Assembly (NCBI GenBank): GCA_913774625.1
Contig: CAJYHL010000001.1
Coordinates: forward strand, 1 to 64,000
Length of the DNA: 64,000 nt
Direction of reading: 5' to 3'
Source of the DNA: an uncultured Acidovorax sp.
GTDB lineage: Bacteria > Pseudomonadota > Gammaproteobacteria > Burkholderiales > Burkholderiaceae_C
Below the pieces are notes generated by a model. It made no database searches and was not told the DNA's origin. It saw only the letters and a list, made by a program, of their open reading frames with translations. This document shows, one piece after another, positions 17,721 to 28,047 of this stretch. How positions within the stretch are numbered: the first letter of the stretch is position 1; each line of letters begins with the position of its first letter. A program made the translations under genes and the position numbers.

Positions 17721-18419
17721 TCAGAGCGCGCGGGTGATGGCCCGGCGGAAGTCGTCGATATGGCTGCGCATCGCCGCTTCGGCGGCATCGGGGTCGCGGC
17801 GCTCGAGCGCGTCGAGGATGGCACCGTGCTCCTGCCGAATGCGCTCGCCGTGTCCTGGCTCCGACAAGGTCAGGAACCAGAAGCGTGCCTGCTGCTCGTG
17901 CAGTCGGCGAAGCAGATCGGCCAGCACACGATTGCGGGCTGCCGCCGCAATGGCGCTGTGGAAGGCCAGATCCAGTGCCATCAGCGCGGGCACGTCGGCA
18001 GCGGCCACCAGGTCCGGCAAGCGGTCGAGCAGGCCGCGCATGGCCGCCAGCTCTCCGGGCCGCACGCGCGTGGCGGCCAGGCGTACGCACAGGGCTTCGT
18101 TGCAGGCGCGCACCTCGATCGTGTCTAGCACCGCGTCGAGCGACAGCGGCGTGACCACGACCCCCTTGCGCGGCAGGATGGCGACCAGGCCTTCCACCTC
18201 CAGCCGGTGCAGCGCCTGATGTACCGGGGTGCGCCCTAGCCCGAGCAACGCACCGAGCCTGCCTTCGTTGAGCTGCGCTCCTGGCGCCAGCTCGCAATGG
18301 ATGATGCGCCGCTTGATTTCGGCATAGGCCTGCTCGCGCAGCTGCGCTGCGCCGCCTGAGGGCCCCGCGGACGGCGCGGGCGCCGTGCGGACAGTGGTCG
18401 GAGCGGTGCTGGAATTCAT
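17721..18419 (-). CDS. GntR-family regulator, FadR (FCD) subfamily
   Basis: A regulator of 232 residues when started at ATG 18419 (MNSSTAPTTVRT); an in-frame ATG seven codons upstream overlaps a palindrome and is less likely. The winged helix region is LREQAYAEIKRRIIHCELAP followed by LGLGRTPVHQALHRLEVEGL. The C-terminal all-helical FCD ligand domain has FHSAIAAAARN and EHGAILDALERRD with the metal-binding histidines. It leads the DUF2848-amidase pair and is likely its repressor. Confidence 0.87.
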   Translation of the reverse strand: MNSSTAPTTVRTAPAPSAGPSGGAAQLREQAYAEIKRRIIHCELAPGAQLNEGRLGALLGLGRTPVHQALHRLEVEGLVAILPRKGVVVTPLSLDAVLDTIEVRACNEALCVRLAATRVRPGELAAMRGLLDRLPDLVAAADVPALMALDLAFHSAIAAAARNRVLADLLRRLHEQQARFWFLTLSEPGHGERIRQEHGAILDALERRDPDAAEAAMRSHIDDFRRAITRAL

Positions 18420-18429
18420 TGAAAGCAAA

Positions 18430-18439
18430 TGATATATCA
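18430..18439. promoter_or_regulatory. Candidate GntR operator
   Basis: The perfect palindrome TGATATATCA sits in an unusually A+T-rich 30-base patch immediately upstream of the GntR start and in the interval shared with the divergent aldo/keto reductase gene. TGAAA at 18419-18423 and TTTCA about 20 bases further on give a second, wider symmetry. The position suggests autoregulation. Confidence 0.45.
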
Positions 18440-18512
18440 CAAAAATTTCATTTTGCAGGCATCGATGGCACGCCTTGGCAGATGCTGGCTGCCTGCCGGT
18501 AAGCTACGTCCC

Positions 18513-19514
18513 ATGCAACAACGACCCCTAGGCCCCTTCTCCGTCTCAGCCATCGGCCTTGGCTGCATGAACCTCTCCCACGCCTACGGCGCACCGGTCT
18601 CCCCCGAGCAGGGCGAACGCGTGCTGCTCACCGCGCTGGATGCCGGCGTGACGCTGTTCGACACGGCCACGCTCTACGGCTTCGGTGCCAACGAGACGCT
18701 GGTGGGCCGCGTGATGAAACCGCACCGCAGCCGTTTCACCCTGGCCAGCAAGTGCGGCATGCAGGGCGTGGATGTGAACGGCGACGGCAAGCCCGTGCGC
18801 GTGATCGACGGGCGGCCAGAGACGCTGCGCCAGACCTGCGAAGACAGCCTGCGCCGGCTGCAGACCGACGTGATCGACCTCTACTACCTGCACCGCTGGG
18901 ACAAGCGCGTGCCCATCGAAGACAGCGTGGGCGCGCTGGCCGATCTGGTGCGGGCCGGCAAGATCCGCAGCATCGGCCTCTCCGAAGTCTCGGCCGCCAC
19001 GCTGCGCCGTGCGGCGGCGGTGCACCCCATCGCGGCGGTGCAGACCGAGTATTCGCTGTGGACGCGCAACCCCGAGATAGCGGTGTTGGACGCCTGCCGC
19101 GAGCTGGGTACGGCCTTCGTGGCCTTCAGCCCGGTGGCGCGGGGCTTTCTGTGCGGGCCGATGGACGTGGGCGCGCTGGACGCCAAGGACATCCGCCGCG
19201 CCATGCCGCGCTTCAGCCCCGACAACTACGCCGCCAATGCCCGCCTGCTGCCTGCCTACCAGGCGCTGGCGGCCGAGGCCGGCTGCACGCCCGCGCAGCT
19301 GGCGATCGCCTGGCTGCTGCAGCGCGGCGAGCACATCATTCCCATCCCGGGCACGACCAGTGTCGACCATCTGCTGGAGGACCTGGGGGCGGCGGATGTG
19401 CAGTTGCCGGCCGATGTGGTGGCGCGGGTGGAGGCGCTGATCAACCAGCAGACGGTGACCGGCCCACGCTACAACCCGCAGGGGACGGGCGAGGTCGATA
19501 CCGAGATGTTCTGA
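18513..19514 (+). CDS. Aldo/keto reductase
   Basis: A 333-residue NADPH-dependent aldo/keto reductase of the AKR11/13-like group. It begins MQQRPLGPFSVSAIGLGCMN. The catalytic aspartate and tyrosine are in FDTATLYGFGANETLVGRVM, lysine in SKCGMQG and histidine in YYLHRWDKRVPIED; IPGTTSVDHLLEDLGA forms the cofactor 2'-phosphate site near the C-terminus. An upstream in-frame ATG overlapping the GntR operator was rejected. Its substrate and link to the neighbours are unknown. Confidence 0.88.
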   Translation: MQQRPLGPFSVSAIGLGCMNLSHAYGAPVSPEQGERVLLTALDAGVTLFDTATLYGFGANETLVGRVMKPHRSRFTLASKCGMQGVDVNGDGKPVRVIDGRPETLRQTCEDSLRRLQTDVIDLYYLHRWDKRVPIEDSVGALADLVRAGKIRSIGLSEVSAATLRRAAAVHPIAAVQTEYSLWTRNPEIAVLDACRELGTAFVAFSPVARGFLCGPMDVGALDAKDIRRAMPRFSPDNYAANARLLPAYQALAAEAGCTPAQLAIAWLLQRGEHIIPIPGTTSVDHLLEDLGAADVQLPADVVARVEALINQQTVTGPRYNPQGTGEVDTEMF

Positions 19515-19545
19515 GCGGCTGGATGGGGTGGAGCGGGTGCCGTGC

Positions 19546-21903
<2,358 letters not shown>

Positions 21904-21952
21904 CCGGCCACGGGCGGCGCACGGCCTTCGGTGAAAGGCTTTGAGTCGTTCG

Positions 21953-21994
21953 GGCCCGCAGCCAAGGCGTGGTGCGGGCCTTGAGCTATTTTTT
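21953..21994 (+). terminator. Possible terminator after pobA
   Basis: GGCCCGCA (21953-21960) pairs with TGCGGGCC (21973-21980). The sequence then runs TTGAGCTATTTTTTC, with six T at 21989-21994 lying inside a second small dyad GCTAT...ATAGC. The U-run is ten bases from the stem, so efficiency is uncertain. Confidence 0.4.
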
Positions 21995-22040
21995 CGATAG
22001 CAATTGCAGGCCGGCGCCGATGCCGGTATGGTGCCTGCGC

Positions 22041-22715
22041 ATGAACGCATCACCCACCTCACCCACCCCGCCCTCCGCTGCCGGCGGCGATGGCGACGAC
22101 GCGCGCTTCCACAGCTACCAGCCGCGCCAGGGCCACGGCCTGCCGCACGACCCGTTCAACGCCATCGTGGGGCCGCGCCCCATCGGCTGGATCAGCACGC
22201 AGAGCGCGGCGGGCGTGCGTAACCTGGCGCCCTACAGCTTCTTCAACGCCTTCAACTACGTGCCGCCCATCGTGGGCTTCGCCAGCATCGGCGCCAAGGA
22301 CACGCTGGCCAATGTGCAGGCTACCGGCGAATTCGTGTGGAACCTGGCCACCCGCGATCTGGCCGAGGCCATGAACCAGACCTGCGCGGCCGTACCGCCC
22401 GAGGTGGACGAATTCGCGCTGGCCAGCCTCACCCCCATGGCCTCGTCCCAGGTGGCGCCGCCCCGCGTGGCGGAGAGCCCCGTGGGCTTCGAATGCCGCT
22501 GCACGCAGATCCTGCAGCTGCAGGGCGCCGACGGCGTGCAGGTGCCCACCTGGTTGGTGCTGGGCGAGGTGGTGGCCATCCACATCGACCGGGTGCTGCT
22601 GAAGGACGGCGTGTACGACACCGCCAGCGCCGGCCACATCCTGCGTGCGGGCGGCCCGGCCGACTATTTCACCGTGGGGCCGGAGCAGCTCTTCAAGATG
22701 TACCGGCCGCGCTGA
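22041..22715 (+). CDS. Flavin reductase-like FMN-binding split-barrel protein
   Basis: A 224-residue protein of the flavin reductase-like family. The core motif GPRPIGWISTQSAAGVRNLA followed by PYSFFNAFNYVPPIVGFASI is the FMN-binding region, and the C-terminal part ends YFTVGPEQLFKMYRP. Relatives are FMN-dependent reductases or proteins of unknown redox role. Start ATG 22041 fits the family; an upstream ATG would read through a repeat. It may supply reduced flavin or act on an aromatic intermediate; nothing in the sequence decides. Confidence 0.8.
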   Translation: MNASPTSPTPPSAAGGDGDDARFHSYQPRQGHGLPHDPFNAIVGPRPIGWISTQSAAGVRNLAPYSFFNAFNYVPPIVGFASIGAKDTLANVQATGEFVWNLATRDLAEAMNQTCAAVPPEVDEFALASLTPMASSQVAPPRVAESPVGFECRCTQILQLQGADGVQVPTWLVLGEVVAIHIDRVLLKDGVYDTASAGHILRAGGPADYFTVGPEQLFKMYRPR

Positions 22716-22849
22716 TCGGCTGGCCGTGCGGTGGAGGCACCGGCGTGGCTTATGCTCGCGCACGGCATGCCGTCCGCCCCCTGGCCCGGGGCGAGGGGCA
22801 AAAGAAGCATCACATCGCATCGCATTGCATCACAGGGAGAACCGTCACC

Positions 22850-23068
22850 ATGAACGCCACCCGCCTCGTCGCCATCGCCCTTATCGTCGCCGGCGCCCTG
22901 GGCCTGGCCTACCGCAGCTTCAGCTACACCAAGGACACCACGGTGGTGAAGCTCGGTCCGCTGGAAGTGCAGGCCAAGGAAAAGGAAACCGTGAACATCC
23001 CGCTCTGGGCCGGCATCGGCGCCATCGTGATCGGCGGGGTGCTGCTGGTGGTGGGCGGGCGCAAGTAG
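22850..23068 (+). CDS. Small two-helix membrane protein
   Basis: A 72-residue protein with a membrane helix at residues 5-21 (LVAIALIVAGALGLAYR), a charged middle part of about 30 residues with LGPLEVQAKEKETVNIP, and a second helix at 52-68 ending VVGGRK. The layout resembles DUF3185-type small membrane proteins; I am not certain of the family. AGGGAGA precedes the ATG by about 10 bases. It has no evident link to the neighbours. Confidence 0.7.
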   Translation: MNATRLVAIALIVAGALGLAYRSFSYTKDTTVVKLGPLEVQAKEKETVNIPLWAGIGAIVIGGVLLVVGGRK

Positions 23069-23081
23069 GCCATCCATCGGC

Positions 23082-23408
23082 ATGGTTCTGGAAGCCGCAC
23101 CCCTGCAGGTCCGCGCCGGGCAAGGCGCGGCCTTCGAAGACGCTTTCCGCCAGGCGCAGCGCATCATCGCGTCCATGCCGGGCTACCGGTCGCACCGGCT
23201 GGAGCGCTGCATCGAGCGGCCCGGCGAATACCTGCTGCTGGTGGAATGGGACACGCTGGAGGCCCACGAGCAGGGCTTTCGCGGATCGCCGCAGTACCAG
23301 GAATGGAAGCGGCTGCTGCACCATTTCTACGAGCCGTTTCCGGTCGTGTCGCACTATGCGGCGGTCGAAGGCGCCTGCTCGTTCTCTTCCTCTTCCGCCT
23401 CCCGCTGA
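23082..23408 (+). CDS. Antibiotic biosynthesis monooxygenase (ABM) domain protein
   Basis: A 108-residue ferredoxin-fold protein: LQVRAGQGAAFEDAFRQAQR, MPGYRSHRLERCIERPGEY and LLLVEWDTLEAHEQGF followed by PQYQEWKRLLHHFYEPFP are the ABM family pattern. Members range from quinol monooxygenases to heme-degrading or uncharacterised proteins. It lies 13 bases after the small membrane protein gene and overlaps the convergent carboxymuconolactone decarboxylase-family gene by 55 bases at the 3' ends. Confidence 0.78.
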   Translation: MVLEAAPLQVRAGQGAAFEDAFRQAQRIIASMPGYRSHRLERCIERPGEYLLLVEWDTLEAHEQGFRGSPQYQEWKRLLHHFYEPFPVVSHYAAVEGACSFSSSSASR

Positions 23409-23833
23409 CCGGCGCCCTGCCCGTCGCCCGGCAGCGGCAGCGCGATGCCTGATGCAGCGAACACCTCGCGCACCACGCCCAGCGCATTGAGCGCGGCCGG
23501 AAAGCCGGCATAGACCGCCATCTGCATCGCCACCTCGACGATCTCCTGCGGGCTGCAGCCCACATGCAGCGCGGCATGCACATGTACGCGCAGCTGCGGC
23601 AGCGCATGGCCCATGGCGCACAGGGCCGCCACGGTCGCCAGCTCGCGTTCGCGCAGGCCCAGCGCGGGGCGGGCGTAGATGTCGCCGAACGGGAACTCCA
23701 CCAGCAGGCGGGCGAAGTCGGGGAAGGACTGCGTGAGCTGTTCCACCACGGCGAGGCCGGCGGGGCCGTCCACCTGGTGGAGCATGCGGGCGCCGCGTTC
23801 GCGGCGCAGGTCGTTGCCGGCTTGAGGGGTCAT
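23354..23833 (-). CDS. Carboxymuconolactone decarboxylase (CMD)-family protein
   Basis: A 159-residue protein starting MTPQAGNDLRRERGARMLHQ. The CMD domain has DIYARPALGLRERELATVAA and VHVHAALHVGCSPQEIVEVAMQ, as in PcaC-like proteins. In a species using the 4,5-meta pathway it may not be a true 4-carboxymuconolactone decarboxylase; the C-terminal 20 residues are glutamate-rich and overlap the convergent ABM gene. It is divergent from a LysR gene that starts at 23969 and is its likely regulator. Confidence 0.82.
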   Translation of the reverse strand: MTPQAGNDLRRERGARMLHQVDGPAGLAVVEQLTQSFPDFARLLVEFPFGDIYARPALGLRERELATVAALCAMGHALPQLRVHVHAALHVGCSPQEIVEVAMQMAVYAGFPAALNALGVVREVFAASGIALPLPGDGQGAGQREAEEEENEQAPSTAA

Positions 23834-23955
23834 CGCTGGCCTCCTGCTTGGCGGGCCGCGGAGGTGGGTGATGGATGTCGCATGCAAAGCTCCTTGGTGT
23901 GGGTTGGCTGCGAATGTAGAAAGCCCGGCGCCGCACGGGAATGACCGATTTGGTG

Positions 23956-23970
23956 ATACCTTTTCGGTAT
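23956..23970. promoter_or_regulatory. Candidate LysR box overlapping its own gene start
   Basis: ATACC at 23956-23960 and GGTAT at 23966-23970 form a dyad with a 5-base centre. It overlaps the ATG of the LysR gene (23969) and lies 120 bases upstream of the divergent CMD-family gene. The placement would allow autorepression and activation of the CMD gene. Confidence 0.4.
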
Positions 23971-24898
23971 GTCCGCCAGGCTCGATTCCCGCTCGCTCGC
24001 CCTCTTCCTCGCCGTGGCCGATGCGCAGAGCTTCCGCCAGGCCGCCGAGGCCCTGTACCTGTCGCAGCCGCCCCTGAGCCGCGCGATCCGCGATCTGGAG
24101 TCGCGCCTGGGCGCGCCGCTCTTCGACCGCCACCCGCATGGCGTGAACCTCACCGAGGCCGGGCGCCGGCTGCTGCCCTATGCGCGCGGCGTGGCCGATC
24201 TGCTGCGGCAGGCCGAGGCCGCCTTCCAGGGCGCCGCCGTGCCGTCCACGCTGCGGCTGGGGTTGACCAGTGCGGCCGAACCGGCCTGGTTCCGCGGGCT
24301 GGCCGACCGCGTGCAGGCGCTGCATCCCGGAGTGATGGTGGCCGTGGCGTCGGACACGTCTCCGCGCCTGGTGCGGCAGCTGCGCGCGGGCCGGCTCGAC
24401 GCGGCCTTCATCGCGCTGCCCACCGATGTGCGCGGGCTCGACGTGCTGGAGTCGGACCGCCTGCCCATGGTGGTGGCGCTGCCCTCCGCGCACCCGCTGG
24501 CGCGGCGCCGGCTGCTGCGGCTGGCCGATCTGGCGGATGAGCCCATCTTCTGGTTCGAGCGCGCCCGGCAGCCCGCGTTCTACGACCATTGCCAGCAGGT
24601 GTTCGAGCGGCATCGCTTCGCACCGCCCCGGCTGCGCGAGCCCGCCGACCACCATGTGCTGCTGGCCGAGGTGGCGGCCGGGCGCGGCATGGCGCTGCTG
24701 GCCAGCTCCTTTGCCGGATTGCGGCGCGCGGGCGTGGCCTACCGCCGGCTGGCCGAGGGCGATGCGCTGGCGCTGGGCATCGGTCTCGTCACGCCGTCCG
24801 GCCAGTCTGCGCTGCGCGCGCTGCTGTCCAGGGTCGGTGGCGTGATGCGGGCATCGCAGGCCGGGCATAGAGACGTTGCCCTGCGGAAACCGATCTGA
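23969..24898 (+). CDS. LysR-family transcriptional regulator
   Basis: A 309-residue LysR regulator with the CbnR/CatR-like N-terminus SLALFLAVADAQSFRQAAEA and LYLSQPPLSRAIRDLESRLG, then an effector-binding domain (TSAAEPAWFRGLADRV...). It is divergent from the CMD-family gene at 23833, the arrangement of a regulator and its target. The effector is unknown; CatR/CbnR relatives sense muconate-type molecules, which would fit the CMD neighbour. Confidence 0.87.
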   Translation: MSARLDSRSLALFLAVADAQSFRQAAEALYLSQPPLSRAIRDLESRLGAPLFDRHPHGVNLTEAGRRLLPYARGVADLLRQAEAAFQGAAVPSTLRLGLTSAAEPAWFRGLADRVQALHPGVMVAVASDTSPRLVRQLRAGRLDAAFIALPTDVRGLDVLESDRLPMVVALPSAHPLARRRLLRLADLADEPIFWFERARQPAFYDHCQQVFERHRFAPPRLREPADHHVLLAEVAAGRGMALLASSFAGLRRAGVAYRRLAEGDALALGIGLVTPSGQSALRALLSRVGGVMRASQAGHRDVALRKPI

Positions 24899-24942
24899 TC
24901 GTCCCGGGGTGCGTAGCACTCGAATGGGTGCAGCCTGGGCTG

Positions 24943-25002
24943 AGAGCGGCTGGCAAAACACTTCCGGCGTCGCTGCCGCGTCTCGTCATACCACTCGTAC
25001 TG
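24943..25002 (+). repeat. 60-bp dispersed repeat, copy 1
   Basis: The first 60 bases here, beginning AGAGCGGCTGGCAAAACACT and ending CCACTCGTACTG, match the start of the element at 45961-46020 at 51 of 60 positions without gaps. The right half of the second copy is not recognisable here, so this copy is truncated or decayed. It fills most of the interval between a LysR gene and a convergent DUF2076 gene; no gene lies in it. Confidence 0.8.
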
Positions 25003-25075
25003 GAGTTGGCCCGGTTCCGTGGACACATCGTTCTTGCCGGCTGCAGCGATGCGACTTCGACGGAGTCTTCGCTCC

Positions 25076-25783
25076 TCAGAGAAAGGTCCCGCCATCGTCG
25101 TCGAAGGCCGAGCCGCTGTCGTCGGGCAGCCAGCCTGCGTCGCGGCTGTCGTCGTTGCCGCTGCTGTCGTAGAAATTCTCGTTGGTGATGTTCTGCACCA
25201 CGGTTTCCTGCGGCGGCAGCAGCGCGCCGCCGCCCAGCAGGCCATTGCCCATGGCGCTTCCGCGGTTGCCCAGCAGGTGTTCCAGCCCGTTGAACAGGAA
25301 CATGCCGCCGGCCACACCGGCCGCCGCGCTGGCGGCGGTGCCCAGAAAGCCCGGCCCCGCAGGGGCGGCCGCAGCCGGCGCGCTGGCTGCGTTGCCGAAC
25401 AGTCGGTCGCGCCAGCTTGGAGCGGGTGCCGGCTGCGCATAGCCTGCCGGGGGGGCTTGCGGTGGCATGGACGTGGGTTGCGATGCAGCGGCGCCCGGGC
25501 TGTAGGCCTGCGACGGGCCGCGGCCGAAGCCCGGCTCCAGGCCGGTGCCGATGAAGCTGCGGTTGCTGTCTGCGGCCTGCTGCAGCCGTGCGACTTCTTC
25601 CTGCGCATGCGCGAGGCCGCGCTCTAGCAGCAGGCAGCGCTGCACCAGCAGGTAGAGCGCGTCGGGCTGCGCGGCCAGCGCCTGGCGGATGCGGCTGTCG
25701 GCCTCGCTGTCCTTGGTTGCCGGGCCGGCCTGGGCCAGGCGTTGCAGCAGGTCGTCGAGCAGCGGGCGTTCGTTCGGGGTCAT
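25076..25783 (-). CDS. DUF2076 family protein
   Basis: A 235-residue protein starting MTPNERPLLDDLLQRLAQAG, the hallmark N-terminus of DUF2076 proteins, with a helical region to residue 75 (LLERGLAHAQEEVARLQQAA). A long Pro/Ala/Gly-rich linker, a short hydrophobic segment (FLGTAASAAAGVAGGMFLFN) and an acidic C-terminus with DSGSAFDDDGGTF follow. The family is sometimes called a periplasmic ligand-binding sensor protein, without firm evidence. AGGAG lies seven bases before ATG 25783, which decides against the GTG two codons upstream. Confidence 0.82.
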   Translation of the reverse strand: MTPNERPLLDDLLQRLAQAGPATKDSEADSRIRQALAAQPDALYLLVQRCLLLERGLAHAQEEVARLQQAADSNRSFIGTGLEPGFGRGPSQAYSPGAAASQPTSMPPQAPPAGYAQPAPAPSWRDRLFGNAASAPAAAAPAGPGFLGTAASAAAGVAGGMFLFNGLEHLLGNRGSAMGNGLLGGGALLPPQETVVQNITNENFYDSSGNDDSRDAGWLPDDSGSAFDDDGGTFL

Positions 25784-25864
25784 CGTCACACTCCTTTGGC
25801 CGATGGATGAAGGGTATGCACATCTGATCCCGCGCGCATTGGCGAGTTCCGGCGTTAACAGGTC

Positions 25865-26293
25865 CTAGGCGCCTGTCGGCCCCTGATGGAACACCAGGTC
25901 TTCCACCGGCTGCCCGCCCACCAGATGCTGCTCGATGATGCGGTCCATGTTCTCGGGCGTGACGTTGTAGTACCAGGTGCCGTCGGGCTGGACGCACATC
26001 ACCGGGCCGCCCTTGCAGGCGGCGAAGCAGCTCACGCGGCTGCGCTTGACGCGCAGGTCGCCGTCGTTGAGGCCTGCAGTCTTGAACTTGGCGCCCAGGC
26101 TGTCGAACAGGGCCTGGGCCTGGCCTTCCTGCGCGCAGCGGGGGCCGGTGCAGATCAGCAGGTGGCGGCGGTAGTCGCCGATCTTGGGGCGCACGGTGGC
26201 GGTGGTCATGGTGGCGGCGGCTGCATCGTCGGCGCCGGCTGCGGTGGCTGCGGGCTGGAGTTCGCCGGGGCTGCTCGTGCTCGTCGTGCTCAT
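25865..26293 (-). CDS. Thioredoxin-like [2Fe-2S] ferredoxin of the cobalamin operon
   Basis: A 142-residue protein whose C-terminal 100 residues form a thioredoxin-like ferredoxin: LLICTGPRCAQEG supplies two cysteines and RVSCFAACKGGPVMCVQP the others. The first 40 residues are a low-complexity Thr/Ser/Ala leader. Such ferredoxins are common in cobalamin clusters, where they may supply electrons, for example for cobalt reduction; that role is inferred. The start overlaps the cobJ stop by four bases, and it is the last gene of the operon. Confidence 0.85.
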   Translation of the reverse strand: MSTTSTSSPGELQPAATAAGADDAAAATMTTATVRPKIGDYRRHLLICTGPRCAQEGQAQALFDSLGAKFKTAGLNDGDLRVKRSRVSCFAACKGGPVMCVQPDGTWYYNVTPENMDRIIEQHLVGGQPVEDLVFHQGPTGA

Positions 26294-27294
26294 GCTTCTT
26301 CCTCGGTCGTGGCGGCCTCGGCGATAACGAGCGGCTGGGCCAGGGTGTCGCGGATGTAGTCGGCCGGCAGGCGATGGCGCAGGGCCAGCGATTCAATGCT
26401 TTCGCCGGCGGCGTGGTCGAGCTGCAGGTTCTCCAGCCAGCCGTTGAGGCCCGTGGAGAGCGATCGGCCCGGCCGTTCGCCCTCGCGCGTGGTGCCGCCG
26501 CCTTCCACGTCGTACTTGTTGGCGTAGCCGCGCGGCGTGACCATGAGGCCGTGCTGCACGATGGTGTTGCTGTTGCCGATGAGCACGGTGCTCAGCATCC
26601 CGATGTCGGCATCGCACATGGTGGCGAGCGTGGCGAACTCGATGCGCTCGCGGCGGCGGTAGGCGCTCTTGACGATGGCCACGGGCGTGTCCGGGCTGCG
26701 GTGGCGCAAAAAGAGGCGCTGGGCTTCCTCGATCTGGCGCGTGCGGCGGCCGCTCTTGGGGTTGTAGAGCGCGACCACGAAGTCGGCCATGGCGGCGGCG
26801 TCGAGCCGGCGCGCGATGGTGGGCCAGGGCGTGAGCAGGTCCGAGAGCGAGATGGCGCAGAAGTCGTGCGTGAGCGGCGCGCCCACGCGGGCCGCGCAGC
26901 TGTTGAGGGCGGATGCGCCGGGCACGATCTCGACCTCGATGCCGCCGGGCTCGACCACGCCGTTCTCGTCGAAGGCGGGCGGCGTCCAGCCGGCCTGGAA
27001 CAGCACCTCGAAGGTGGGGCCGGCCATGCCATAGACGCCGGCATCGCCCGAGGAGATGAGCGCGACCTTCTTGCCCTCGCGGGCGCGGGCCAGCGATTCG
27101 ATGGCGCGGTCCAGTTCCTCGGTCATCGACTTGCGGATGATCTCCTTGCCCTCGATGAGATCGGCCACGAGCTTGATGTAGGTGACGTAGCCGATGATGG
27201 TGTCGGCCTCGGCGATGGCTGCGCGAGCGCGCGCGGTCATGTGGTCGGTGCTGCCGGGGCCGATGCCCACGAGCATGATCTTTCCTGCGGACAT
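26290..27294 (-). CDS. cobJ: Precorrin-3B C17-methyltransferase (CobJ/CbiH)
   Basis: A 334-residue SAM-dependent methyltransferase of the tetrapyrrole methylase fold that methylates C17 with ring contraction. It starts MSAGKIMLVGIGPGSTDHMT and has ISSGDAGVYGMAGPTFEVL, EIVPGASALNSCAARVGAPL and LYNPKSGRRTRQIEEA, all family motifs. A C-terminal extension of about 70 residues after the methylase domain (from GNSNTIVQHGLMVTPRGYAN onward) is not part of short CbiH proteins. It lies 28 bases after cbiM. Confidence 0.93.
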   Translation of the reverse strand: MSAGKIMLVGIGPGSTDHMTARARAAIAEADTIIGYVTYIKLVADLIEGKEIIRKSMTEELDRAIESLARAREGKKVALISSGDAGVYGMAGPTFEVLFQAGWTPPAFDENGVVEPGGIEVEIVPGASALNSCAARVGAPLTHDFCAISLSDLLTPWPTIARRLDAAAMADFVVALYNPKSGRRTRQIEEAQRLFLRHRSPDTPVAIVKSAYRRRERIEFATLATMCDADIGMLSTVLIGNSNTIVQHGLMVTPRGYANKYDVEGGGTTREGERPGRSLSTGLNGWLENLQLDHAAGESIESLALRHRLPADYIRDTLAQPLVIAEAATTEEEA

Positions 27295-27322
27295 GTGCGT
27301 GTCGTTTCCTGTCGTGTGGGGG

Positions 27323-27994
27323 TCAGGCGGCCGATGCGGCGGCCGGCGATGCGGGTGCGGCGATGCGCTGCAGCGTGCGCTCGTCGATGCAGGCGGCGAG
27401 CCAGCGGCGGCCGCGCAGGCGGGCAGCGGCGACGGTGATGCCGATGGTGAGCAGCGGCTCCACGGCCACGAGGCTCAGGTACGACGCGGCGAACAGCGCC
27501 CAGTCGGCCACCGGGGCCGCGTCGCTGCTGATGGAGAGCCAGAAGCCCACCATGAGTGTCACGCCCGCGTAGTACACGGCATCGAGCTTGAGCACGTTCG
27601 CGACGCTGATGCGCTGCATGCGTTGGCCCAGGCCATGGTGCACGGCGAAGAGCGGCACGGCCAGGCTCAGAAAGTTGATGGCGAGGTGCGCCAGGTCCTG
27701 CGGTTCGAAGACCAGGGCCTGCGCCAGCAGCCCCAGGCCGAAGCCGAACAGCGTGGGAATGAAACCGAACAGCAGGTAGATGGGCATGGCGCCGACGAAG
27801 TGCAGCTCCGACGGGCCCACGGGCATGTGCCAGACCTGCATCAGCACGCTGAAGAAGAACGCGGCCAGCAGCGTGCGCAGCCAGGCCGTGGGGCTCTTGA
27901 GCAGGGGCAGCGCGTGTGCGCCCAAAAGCGCCGTGGCGGCGACGGAGGCATAGGCGATCTTGTCCTGCGAGAGGATGCCGATTTCGATATGCAT
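27323..27994 (-). CDS. Cobalt ECF transporter permease component CbiM-like
   Basis: A 223-residue protein with about six membrane helices. It begins MHIEIGILSQDKIAYASVAA and has VLMQVWHMPVGPSELHFVGA, where the histidines resemble the metal site of CbiM. CbiM proteins are the substrate-capture component of cobalt energy-coupling factor importers; CbiN, CbiQ and CbiO are not in the window. Position between the cbiG half genes and cobJ supports cobalt uptake for B12 synthesis. Confidence 0.8.
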   Translation of the reverse strand: MHIEIGILSQDKIAYASVAATALLGAHALPLLKSPTAWLRTLLAAFFFSVLMQVWHMPVGPSELHFVGAMPIYLLFGFIPTLFGFGLGLLAQALVFEPQDLAHLAINFLSLAVPLFAVHHGLGQRMQRISVANVLKLDAVYYAGVTLMVGFWLSISSDAAPVADWALFAASYLSLVAVEPLLTIGITVAAARLRGRRWLAACIDERTLQRIAAPASPAAASAA

Positions 27995-28047
27995 GGTGGA
28001 CCTTTCAAGGGTTGGGTGGAGTCAATGGCTGGAGTGCCCCAGAGGCC

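Noticed and set aside
23354-24961. Long minus-strand frame that fuses an opposite-strand shadow of the LysR gene to the CMD protein
   Set aside because: The region upstream of 23833 lies opposite the LysR gene. ATG 23833 gives a CMD protein of normal length.
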